This document shows positions 1-4,060 of a stretch of DNA of 5,611 nt, piece after piece; the first letter of the stretch is position 1; each line of letters opens with the position of its first letter. The notes below the pieces were generated by a model that saw nothing but the letters and a program-made list of their open reading frames with translations, was not told the DNA's origin and did no database searches. The stretch is from Coprococcus phoceensis. Lineage in GTDB: Bacteria > Bacillota > Clostridia > Lachnospirales > Lachnospiraceae. The stretch covers positions 1-5,611 of the forward strand of contig NZ_FNWC01000004.1 in assembly GCF_900104635.1 (NCBI RefSeq), in the 5' to 3' direction. Both the position numbers and the translations under genes were made by a program.

Positions 1-84
1 TTTATCTCCGTCCAGCCATTTGCAGATGTAGTAGGCGACTACACTTGCCAAGACAGAGAGTAAGAAAGACGAAAATATACTCAT
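1..84 (-). CDS. Fst-like small hydrophobic toxin (type I TA), runs over the window edge
   Basis: Translating the minus strand from ATG at 84-82 gives exactly 28 sense codons to position 1. The peptide starts MSIFSSFLLSVL, continues through a hydrophobic helix, and ends SVVAYYICKWLDGDK. One short membrane helix followed by a K-W-L-D type charged tail is the build of Fst/Ldr-family membrane toxins of type I toxin-antitoxin systems. A good Shine-Dalgarno, AAGGGGGTG (100-92 on the minus strand), sits about 7 nt before the ATG. If the molecule is circular, the stop is TAG at 5603-5601 when the 8-nt terminal repeat is collapsed (28 aa), or TAG at 5596-5594 when it is real (33 aa, tail EINRR). The role, depolarising or damaging the host membrane when the RNA antitoxin is lost, is inferred from the family and from the antisense RNA at 5486-5554. 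It could instead be a harmless small membrane peptide, but the promoter, SD, antisense RNA and shared terminator argue for a TA locus. Confidence 0.8.
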   Translation of the reverse strand, partial: MSIFSSFLLSVLASVVAYYICKWLDGDK

Positions 85-94
85 GGTGGCACAC
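60..94. repeat. Direct repeat copy A (toxin translation start region)
   Basis: This stretch aligns with 5488-5520. It shares 13 identical bases (62-74 with 5490-5502), then a 2-base gap, then CTCAT (80-84 with 5506-5510) and GTGGCAC (86-92 with 5512-5518). It covers the toxin start codon, roughly the first eight codons and the edge of the SD. Because the toxin is read from the minus strand and the antitoxin RNA from the plus strand, the direct repeat makes the RNA antisense to the toxin start. Confidence 0.85.
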
Positions 95-120
95 CCCCTT
101 TCTGTACCTGTATAGGGGTG
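92..120 (-). promoter_or_regulatory. 5' UTR hairpin that can mask the toxin ribosome binding site
   Basis: In the toxin mRNA, CACCCC (120-115) can pair with GGGGTG (97-92), the core of the Shine-Dalgarno, with a 17-nt loop between. This would sequester the ribosome binding site. Intramolecular masking of the SD is a known feature of RNA I in the Fst system, where it keeps translation low. Seen here only as base complementarity; folding was not computed. Confidence 0.5.
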
Positions 121-132
121 GTAGCGTTGCCC

Positions 133-161
133 ATTATACCATAGTGGCAGAAATGCCACAA
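133..161 (-). promoter_or_regulatory. Sigma-A promoter of the toxin mRNA
   Basis: On the minus strand there is a -35 TTGTGG (161-156), a 17-nt spacer, and a perfect -10 TATAAT (138-133) preceded by TGG, which makes it an extended -10. Transcription should start near 126. This gives a 5' UTR of about 42 nt and, if circular, an mRNA of about 200-210 nt ending at the 5522-5554 terminator. That is close to the ~210 nt RNA I of the pAD1 par locus. Confidence 0.75.
144..159. repeat. Inverted repeat inside the toxin promoter spacer
   Basis: GTGGCA (144-149), GAAA (150-153) and TGCCAC (154-159) form a perfect 6-bp dyad. It lies between and slightly overlaps the -35 of the minus-strand toxin promoter, upstream of the transcription start. 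It is not part of the toxin mRNA, so it is better placed to be an operator than an RNA structure. No regulator is identified. The same GTGGCA word recurs at the toxin start region and in the antitoxin RNA. Confidence 0.5.
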
Positions 162-200
162 GAAGCCATTTCCCCTTGTTTATTATCAGAGCCATAAGGA

Positions 201-253
201 AAAGAGTGTCAAGGGCGGTCGAAAGACCGCAGCGTTTACCCTTGATACTCTTT
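201..253. terminator. Long nested hairpin with a T run: terminator or transfer-origin structure
   Basis: The outer arms 201-215 and 239-253 pair over 15 bp with one G-U (AAGAGTGTCAAGGG against CCCTTGATACTCTT). The loop holds a second perfect hairpin, GCGGTC (215-220), GAAA tetraloop, GACCGC (225-230). Six T follow the outer stem on the plus strand (251-256), as in an intrinsic terminator. No plus-strand gene upstream needs ending here, since the antitoxin RNA already has its own terminator. It may insulate the toxin promoter from the mobilization region or be part of oriT. Confidence 0.6.
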
Positions 254-268
254 TTTGTTGGCTATCAT

Positions 269-335
269 GCCGGAGGGGGAAACGGCTGTCCGTCCGTTCC
301 GTCACTTCCCCTTGTGCTTCATTGTCTGTTCCGGC
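269..335. repeat. Nested inverted repeats between the two large hairpins
   Basis: Three levels of symmetry can be drawn: GCCGGA (269-274) with TCCGGC (330-335), GGGGAA (276-281) with TTCCCC (306-311), and ACGG (282-285) with CCGT (290-293). The arms are short and GC-rich and the loops uneven, so this is less certain than its neighbours. No coding signal is seen. It is compatible with a structured transfer origin. Confidence 0.35.
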
Positions 336-364
336 GGAAGAAAGTAAAGGGTGGTCTGCGACCA

Positions 365-422
365 TTTTTTATCTGCTGCATTCGCTGATCGGCAAGCCGA
401 AGCTCATACTGCAGATAAAAAA
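365..422. repeat. 12-bp perfect inverted repeat with an inner hairpin
   Basis: TTTTTTATCTGC (365-376) is perfectly complementary to GCAGATAAAAAA (411-422). The 34-nt loop contains a smaller hairpin, TCGG (389-392) with CCGA (397-400). The T run is at the outside 5' end rather than after the stem on the plus strand, and likewise on the minus strand, so it is not a standard terminator. A cruciform-like element upstream of mobilization genes is a candidate part of oriT. Confidence 0.55.
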
Positions 423-520
423 CAAGCCCTTGACTGTCTCCCTCCTACACTTCCAAAGTCGCCCAAGAGGAAGTAAGCTCCACTGTATTTCTGGCGAAAT
501 CCACGCACGAATATATCCGC

Positions 521-549
521 TTGACAAGTGGCTATCACTATGCTATATT
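521..549 (+). promoter_or_regulatory. Promoter of the mobilization operon
   Basis: A consensus -35 TTGACA (521-526), a 17-nt spacer, and -10 TATATT (544-549) preceded by TGC, an extended -10. The start should be near 556, giving a ~150-nt structured leader before the first gene at 710. A GGCTATCACT box (530-539) fills the spacer, so a protein bound there would block RNA polymerase. Confidence 0.8.
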
Positions 550-568
550 ATGTGTAGCGGATATATTG

Positions 569-613
569 CAAGTTCCCTAAAGTGATAGCCTAACGGCTAC
601 ACTTTAGAACTTG
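569..613 (+). promoter_or_regulatory. Long bulged hairpin in the mob operon leader
   Basis: CAAGTTC (569-575) pairs with GAACTTG (607-613), TAAAGTG (578-584) with CACTTTA (600-606), and TAGCC (586-590) with GGCTA (595-599), closing on the tetraloop TAAC. This makes 19 bp interrupted only by a CC bulge (576-577) and one bulged A (585). It begins about 13 nt after the predicted start. The arm at 581-590 carries one of the repeated boxes. It could be an RNA leader structure, a DNA recognition element of oriT, or both. No T run follows, so it is not a terminator. Confidence 0.65.
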
Positions 614-652
614 TGAGGGTGGCAAAGCCCCCCTTCAATCCCCCTTTGAGTG

Positions 653-668
653 ACCGCAGATATGCGGT
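653..668. repeat. Short perfect inverted repeat before the first mob gene
   Basis: ACCGCA (653-658), GATA (659-662), TGCGGT (663-668). This is a perfect 6-bp dyad 41 bases before the first start codon, preceded by a C-rich stretch (627-645). Small inverted repeats of this kind often mark relaxase recognition next to a nick site. That role is inferred from position only. Confidence 0.45.
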
Positions 669-709
669 AAATTGTTGAGTGATAGCCAAGAAGAAAGAGA
701 GGTAAAAGC

Positions 710-1345
710 ATGAGTTGGGGCGAGGAACAGCAGAAAGAAATTGAGACAATCAGAGAGAGAAAAATCACAGTGAAATTGTCGGACGCAGATTGTGACCGAC
801 TGGCGAGAAAGTGTGGGAAGCATGGTCTGACAATCGGAGAGCTGATAGAGAATTTTGTCGGAGATTTGGTGGGCGGTACTTACTCCAATGGAAGTGATGA
901 AAGAGATTATGCTGACCAGTGGTTCGAGCGTTGTTGGTTCGGAATGTTCCCAGAGCCTACACTGCTGAATCACTTATTGAATTTGGGTTATGAACCAGAG
1001 CATTATCTGGATATGTTGGAGAACGTAGAGACAATAAAATCCGACATTGAAATTACTAAACAGAACATAGCAGAGCCAAGTGATGAATGGAAAGACATTG
1101 TGTACCACAAGTATAATGATGATTTTACAAGCTATGAGTGTGTGCCTTGTTACAATAGTGTTGATGAATATATAGCAAGCGAAAAAGAAGATTTAGAAAG
1201 CTATAAGGCAGACTTAGAAGAAGCACTGGAAGAACTGAAAGACATGAGAGCGGACTGGAAGCCAGAGAAAGAGCCGAACATGAACGAGGAAATCGAACTC
1301 ATTAAGAAGTGGGTAAAGGAAAGAGAGGACTTCATCAATGAATAG
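710..1345 (+). CDS. Acidic protein with RHH-like N-terminus, first gene of the mob operon, function unknown
   Basis: 211 residues. I do not recognise a named family. Residues 17-55 (start KITVKLSDADCDRL, then two helices ending ENFVGDLV) read like a ribbon-helix-helix DNA-binding unit: a short strand rich in K/T/V followed by two amphipathic helices. Residues 152-182 are strongly charged and probably coiled coil (ESYKADLEEALEELKDMRAD). The middle is acidic with scattered Trp and Cys (C75, C144, C147). The start ATG is supported by the ribosome binding site AGAGGT (698-703) six bases upstream. Its last 8 bases overlap the start of the MobC-type gene, which implies translational coupling. Position first in a mobilization operon, near repeated operator-like boxes, suggests a relaxosome accessory protein or repressor; this is inference. 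Confidence 0.85.
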   Translation: MSWGEEQQKEIETIRERKITVKLSDADCDRLARKCGKHGLTIGELIENFVGDLVGGTYSNGSDERDYADQWFERCWFGMFPEPTLLNHLLNLGYEPEHYLDMLENVETIKSDIEITKQNIAEPSDEWKDIVYHKYNDDFTSYECVPCYNSVDEYIASEKEDLESYKADLEEALEELKDMRADWKPEKEPNMNEEIELIKKWVKEREDFINE

Positions 1346-1658
1346 GACAAGACCGAAGCAGATAGTTATAAGAGTGTCAGAGGAAGAACTTGCACAGATA
1401 AAAGAAAAAGTAGAGCAGTCTGGAAAGAGCCAACAGCAATATATCATTGAAGCCCTCACACAGTCGAACATTGTCAATCTGGACGGACTGAAAGAGATAT
1501 ATCCAGAGCTGAAAAGGCAAGGCAACAATCTGAACCAGATAGCCAAGAAGCTGAATGAAAATGGATATGTGGACTATAAGCAAGAGCTTCCTAACACCAT
1601 GAAAGAGGTGAGAGAAGTATGGCAGTTATTAAAGCAGTATCTTCAAAAGCAGGCATAG
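1338..1658 (+). CDS. mobC: MobC-type mobilization accessory protein
   Basis: 106 residues. Residues 6-43 (KQIVIRVSEEELAQIKEKVE and on) form a ribbon-helix-helix-like DNA-binding region. Residues 58-74 contain ELKRQGNNLNQIAKKLN, the hallmark segment of bacterial mobilization protein MobC. MobC proteins bind oriT near the nick and help the relaxase open the strands. The gene overlaps the previous one by 8 bases (ATGAATAG at 1338-1345) and the relaxase gene starts 40 bases before its end, the usual tight mobC-relaxase packing. A purine-rich site, AGAGAGGA (about 1321-1329), precedes the start. Size and order match the family well. Confidence 0.92.
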   Translation: MNRTRPKQIVIRVSEEELAQIKEKVEQSGKSQQQYIIEALTQSNIVNLDGLKEIYPELKRQGNNLNQIAKKLNENGYVDYKQELPNTMKEVREVWQLLKQYLQKQA

Positions 1659-2734
1659 GGCAAGCACTGGACTATGTGACAAAAGAGGAAAAGACAGAGG
1701 ATAAGCTTGTCAGCGGTCTGCACTGTGAACCAGATACAGTAAAGGACGAAATGCAAGCCACCAAGGAACTATGGGAGAAAACCGGGGGAAGGACATACAA
1801 GCACTTTGTCCAGAGCTACCATAAGGACGAGAAAATCACGCCGGAGCAGGCACACAGGAACGCCTTACAGCTTGCAGAGAATACGTCGGCATGGAAAGGG
1901 TTTGAGGTGCTTGTGGCTACCCATAAGGACAAAAAACATATCCATACGCACTTTATCGTCAATTCCGTCAATTTTGAGGACGGGCACAAGCTGCAGTGGA
2001 GCAGCGCCGACCTGCAGGAGCTGAAGGAGCGGTGCAACGCACAGAGCAGGGAGCAGGGGCTACACGTCTCAGAAAAGGGAAAGACCTTTGAAGGAGCGGA
2101 ACGTGAGGAAACAGTGGCATGGAAAAAAGAGACGTACCAGCTTCTGAAGCAGGCGGAGCAGGGGAAAGTGAAAAGCTATGTCCAGGACATTGCCCTGGCA
2201 GTCCTGGACTGTAAGGAAACAGCGACCAGCCGGGAAAGCTTTATTCGGCTGATGAATGAAAGAGGGTACGGAGTGGACTGGCAGGACAGCCACAAATACA
2301 TCACATATACCGACTTAGCAAGGAAGCAGGCAGGAGAAAAGGCTTGCAAAATTCGTAATAATAAGCTGGAAAAATACTACAACATGGGTTTTGGAAAGGA
2401 GGAACTGGAGCATGAGTTTGAGAGAAATGCACGAACAGCAGAAGTCAGAGCAGGCAAGTCCGAGAGAACGGATCCAAGAACTGAACCGTCAGAGCCGGAC
2501 AGAGCTGGAGAACAGCCTGCTGAAGGAAGCCTTAGCTTTGTCGAGCGAGAGCTGCGAGGAATTGATGAAGCAGTCAAATCAAGGACAAGCAAGGGCAGAG
2601 CAGAACAGGCAGAGAGACGCCGAGCTGAGCAGGCAGCTCATCAGCGAGCTGAAGAAGCAAGTCGAGCAGTTAGAGAACAGCAACGAACTACTTCAGAACG
2701 CCATATCAGCCGGAATTGGGAGCCTGAGAGATGA
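1619..2734 (+). CDS. MOBP-family relaxase (conjugative nickase)
   Basis: 371 residues. It nicks oriT on one strand, stays covalently bound to the 5' end and pilots the strand into a transfer channel supplied by a helper element. Visible motifs: the catalytic Tyr candidate Y19 in ALDYVTKEEKT; a second motif around residues 60-80 (HFVQSYHKDEKITPEQAH); and the metal-binding motif HKDKKHIHTHFIVN with H102, D104, H107, H109, H111 and N115, typical of MOBP relaxases. The ATG is supported by AGAGGTGA (1604-1611). It starts inside mobC. From about residue 265 the protein becomes a low-complexity Arg/Glu/Ala/Ser-rich tail, exactly where the gene at 2412-2990 overlaps it in another frame. That tail is therefore probably constrained more by the other protein than by its own function. 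No helicase or primase domain follows. Confidence 0.95.
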   Translation: MAVIKAVSSKAGIGQALDYVTKEEKTEDKLVSGLHCEPDTVKDEMQATKELWEKTGGRTYKHFVQSYHKDEKITPEQAHRNALQLAENTSAWKGFEVLVATHKDKKHIHTHFIVNSVNFEDGHKLQWSSADLQELKERCNAQSREQGLHVSEKGKTFEGAEREETVAWKKETYQLLKQAEQGKVKSYVQDIALAVLDCKETATSRESFIRLMNERGYGVDWQDSHKYITYTDLARKQAGEKACKIRNNKLEKYYNMGFGKEELEHEFERNARTAEVRAGKSERTDPRTEPSEPDRAGEQPAEGSLSFVERELRGIDEAVKSRTSKGRAEQAERRRAEQAAHQRAEEASRAVREQQRTTSERHISRNWEPER

Positions 2735-2990
2735 GGTCAGAGAAAGTACCGTCCAAGAGGTAAAAAAGGCGTTACAGGCGAATATAGAGGCGGTACAGAA
2801 GGCAACAAAAGCTCTTGAAAAGCAGTCTGATACGCTTACAAGCGTAATGAAGCAGAAAGTCCGGGAGCTGGAGGAAAGCAAAAACAGCTTTTTCAGATAT
2901 GAGGGCTTGAAGATATACCTGTTTTGGGGCGGTATGGTCTGTAATATTGGGACGTTTTTGATAGTGTTATATTATTTATTTGTCAAGTAA
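2412..2990 (+). CDS. Coiled-coil protein with C-terminal membrane helix, dual-coded with the relaxase tail
   Basis: 192 residues from ATG 2412. This start is chosen over an upstream in-frame TTG at 2391 because a perfect AAAGGAGG (2395-2402) sits 9 bases before it. Residues 20-157 are almost continuous polar helix with heptad-like pattern (for example SRQLISELKKQVEQLENSNE), so a long coiled coil is likely. Residues 166-190 form one membrane helix (KIYLFWGGMVCNIGTFLIVL), leaving a very short C-terminal end. The first 323 bases lie inside the relaxase gene in the +1 frame. In ColE1 (mbeB, mbeD) and RSF1010/R1162 (mobB), small mobilization proteins are also encoded inside the relaxase gene, and R1162 MobB uses a membrane helix to engage the secretion system. 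A similar membrane-anchoring role is inferred. I see no direct sequence match to those proteins. Confidence 0.88.
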   Translation: MSLREMHEQQKSEQASPRERIQELNRQSRTELENSLLKEALALSSESCEELMKQSNQGQARAEQNRQRDAELSRQLISELKKQVEQLENSNELLQNAISAGIGSLRDEVRESTVQEVKKALQANIEAVQKATKALEKQSDTLTSVMKQKVRELEESKNSFFRYEGLKIYLFWGGMVCNIGTFLIVLYYLFVK

Positions 2991-3064
2991 AGTTTTATAA
3001 AAATGTTATATATAATTAATGTTTTTTTGTTGAAAATATAGTATAGTAAAACAAAAAGGAGGGG
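2991..3064 (+). promoter_or_regulatory. AT-rich gap with -10-like elements and a strong SD
   Basis: The base composition drops sharply to AT-rich directly after the mobilization operon. TATAAT (3011-3016) and TATAGT (3042-3047) are -10-like, but neither has a good -35 at 17 bases, so the promoter is uncertain. AAAGGAGGGG (about 3055-3064) is a strong ribosome binding site that serves the short ORF at 3065-3088 rather than the secreted-protein gene. No GC-rich terminator hairpin is visible after 2990, so read-through from the mob operon is possible. Confidence 0.35.
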
Positions 3065-3088
3065 ATGCCAATGTACTTGTTGCTTTAG
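3065..3088 (+). CDS. Possible leader peptide, 5-7 codons
   Basis: ATG CCA ATG TAC TTG TTG CTT TAG encodes MPMYLLL, or MYLLL from the second ATG at 3071. The second ATG is 6 bases after the GGAGGGG site, ideal spacing. The ORF ends 36 bases before the start of the secreted protein, which has its own SD. Three consecutive Leu codons before a stop could sense leucine-tRNA supply or simply be a translational enhancer. No attenuator-like hairpin was found downstream, so function is speculative. Confidence 0.35.
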   Translation: MPMYLLL

Positions 3089-3124
3089 ATGCTATAAAAA
3101 TACATTGACATAGGAGGAAAATTA

Positions 3125-3679
3125 ATGAGAAATATTCGCAGATCTGTAGCGTTAGCTTTGGCAGCAATAATGATGATGGCTATGAATATGGTTAGTTTTG
3201 CAGCAGATACAGCTCCTGCTGAAACCGAGGCGGTAGAATCGGTGACTCGTTCAACTAATGGAGAATCTGTTTTGCTGGATAAAGTATATTTTGCGTGTGA
3301 TGGAAAAAACACAATTTCTTCTCGAGAACCTATTCCTGCTACAGCTTTAGATATTGAAAATAGAATTTTAGGAAGTATGGAGTATTTTTATGATGGTTTA
3401 GATTCATCTGGAAGACCGCAGTACACAGTTAAGGCATCTATGACGTCTAATCCATTAAAATTAAAATCCAGTAAACTTGTAACAAGAGCTGAAGGAGTAA
3501 ATAGTTGGCATACAAATGAAGAAGATCATAATGGGTATACAGGAACTAATTCTCGAAGCTATGTATATACGACTCCGAATCCACCATCAAATCCATATTG
3601 TGAAGCAATATTAACCGCAACTGATGAGAAAGGTGACGAATACGCAGTATGGAAAGGAACTCTTCGTGATGCTAAGTAG
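3125..3679 (+). CDS. Secreted protein of unknown function (plasmid cargo)
   Basis: 184 residues, with no family I recognise. Residues 1-26 form a clear Sec signal peptide: positive MRNIRRS, hydrophobic core rich in A, L and M, then VSFA with cleavage likely after A26. The mature part of about 158 residues is polar, rich in Ser, Thr, Asn and beta-type segments, with a proline-rich turn TTPNPPSNPYC near 149-159. It has exactly two Cys (C58 and C159), far apart, which could form one disulfide outside the cell. There is no sortase motif, lipobox or second membrane helix. AGGAGG (3112-3117), 7 bases upstream, sets the start. Codon use is clearly more AT-rich than in the mob and rep genes, a sign of separate acquisition. 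A hairpin terminator follows at 3720-3766. It could be an antagonistic, adhesive or immunity protein, but nothing in the sequence decides. Confidence 0.85.
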   Translation: MRNIRRSVALALAAIMMMAMNMVSFAADTAPAETEAVESVTRSTNGESVLLDKVYFACDGKNTISSREPIPATALDIENRILGSMEYFYDGLDSSGRPQYTVKASMTSNPLKLKSSKLVTRAEGVNSWHTNEEDHNGYTGTNSRSYVYTTPNPPSNPYCEAILTATDEKGDEYAVWKGTLRDAK

Positions 3680-3719
3680 AAAATACTGAAATATTGGTAA
3701 GAGTAGTGATGAAAATAAG

Positions 3720-3766
3720 AGGGAGTGAAGTGAGGATGAGATATTCTTAATTCACTCCCTTTTTTT
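3720..3766 (+). terminator. Terminator of the secreted-protein gene, also first hairpin of the tandem array
   Basis: AGGGAGTGAA (3720-3729) pairs perfectly with TTCACTCCCT (3751-3760) across a 21-nt loop, and a T run (3760-3766) follows. The same AGGGAGTG / CACTCCCT arms return 100 and 199 bases downstream without the T run. This terminator therefore belongs to the repeat family of the presumptive origin. Confidence 0.8.
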
Positions 3767-3819
3767 AGAGGTCAAAAAGGTGCAATAAATTCATTGATAA
3801 GATAAGCGATAAGGGCGAG

Positions 3820-3861
3820 AGGGAGTGAGGTGTAGATATTGACACCAAAAAGGCACTCCCT
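3820..3861. repeat. Array hairpin 2
   Basis: AGGGAGTG (3820-3827) with CACTCCCT (3854-3861) forms the outer stem. GGTGT (3829-3833) with ACACC (3842-3846) forms an inner stem around an 8-nt loop, with an AAAAAGG bulge on the 3' side. It is followed by TTATACTT, not a T run, so termination would be weak. Confidence 0.75.
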
Positions 3862-3918
3862 TATACTTGATGGAAAAAGGTAAAATACTTCATTGATAAG
3901 ATAAGCGGTGAAGGCGAG

Positions 3919-3960
3919 AGGGAGTGAGGTGTAGATATTGACACCAAAAAGGCACTCCCT
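3919..3960. repeat. Array hairpin 3
   Basis: Same sequence and two-stem form as hairpin 2: outer arms 3919-3926 and 3953-3960, inner arms GGTGT and ACACC, again followed by TTATACTT. Identity of the two copies over the whole hairpin, loops included, points to recent duplication or homogenisation. Confidence 0.75.
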
Positions 3961-4026
3961 TATACTTGAGAGAAAAAGGTGCAAAAATCTATTGATAAGA
4001 TTAGCGGTCAAGCGGAGTAAGGGCAG

Positions 4027-4042
4027 TATATTATATAATATA
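4027..4042. promoter_or_regulatory. AT-rich palindrome overlapping the likely rep promoter -10
   Basis: TATATTATATAATATA is a perfect 16-bp palindrome directly downstream of the repeat array and 18 bases before the rep start. It contains TATAAT (4034-4039), but I see no good -35 at the proper distance. The promoter may therefore be weak or dependent on a bound protein. It could equally be the DNA-unwinding element of the origin. The SD AGGAG (4050-4054) follows, 6 bases from the ATG. Confidence 0.45.
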
Positions 4043-4060
4043 TCTAAGTAGGAGAAAAAT

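Larger units (their letters stand above)
530..687. promoter_or_regulatory. Repeated GGCTATCACT / AGTGATAGCC boxes, putative operators
   Basis: The 10-mer GGCTATCACT occurs at 530-539 in the promoter spacer. Its exact reverse complement AGTGATAGCC occurs at 581-590 and again at 678-687, just before the ribosome binding site of the first gene. The 8-mer core GGCTATCA is also present at 260-267. Two operon products (710-1345 and 1338-1658) have ribbon-helix-helix-like N-termini, the usual fold of autorepressors and relaxosome DNA-binding proteins. Autoregulation through these boxes is inference. Confidence 0.55.
185..709. other. Gene-free, hairpin-rich region upstream of the mob operon; candidate oriT
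   Basis: No ORF here has a convincing ribosome binding site or recognisable product. The content is a series of inverted repeats (201-253, 269-335, 365-422, 569-613, 653-668), the operon promoter at 521-549 and repeated GGCTATCA boxes. In mobilizable plasmids oriT usually lies just upstream of mobC and the relaxase gene and contains inverted repeats beside the nick site. I infer oriT lies here but cannot place the nick. Confidence 0.5.
3719..4012. repeat. Three-unit tandem array (period 99-100 bp) of hairpin plus iteron-like box: candidate replication origin
   Basis: Each unit has a hairpin with arms AGGGAGTG / CACTCCCT (3720-3760, 3820-3861, 3919-3960), then a spacer ending AAAAAGG (3774-3780, 3874-3880, 3973-3979), then an iteron-like box TTCATTGATAAGATAAGCG (3790-3808, 3889-3907, and 3988-4006 with three changes). 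Units two and three are almost identical over more than 80 bases. The array ends about 50 bases before the replication gene. Tandem boxes next to a rep gene are the usual binding sites of plasmid initiators and set copy number. The regular hairpin in each unit is less usual. The roles as origin and as rep operator are inferred from position. Confidence 0.8.

Noticed and set aside
176..388. Plus-strand 70-codon ORF in the hairpin-rich region
   Set aside because: It has no ribosome binding site, its protein has no coherent pattern, and the stretch is built of inverted repeats that explain the base order better.
322..585. Plus-strand 87-codon ORF spanning the mob promoter
   Set aside because: It runs through the 12-bp inverted repeat and the TTGACA/TATATT promoter, lacks a good SD, and gives a random-looking product.
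2391..2411. Upstream TTG start for the coiled-coil membrane protein
   Set aside because: The AAAGGAGG at 2395-2402 would lie inside that coding extension, and it is ideally spaced for ATG 2412.
3772..4011. Minus-strand 79-codon ORF with an internal repeat of about 33 residues
   Set aside because: The protein repeat is only the 100-bp DNA array read in one frame. No minus-strand promoter or SD supports it.
3719..4012. CRISPR array
   Set aside because: The repeats are about 100 bp with nearly identical intervening sequence, include hairpins and an iteron-like box, and no cas genes are present.
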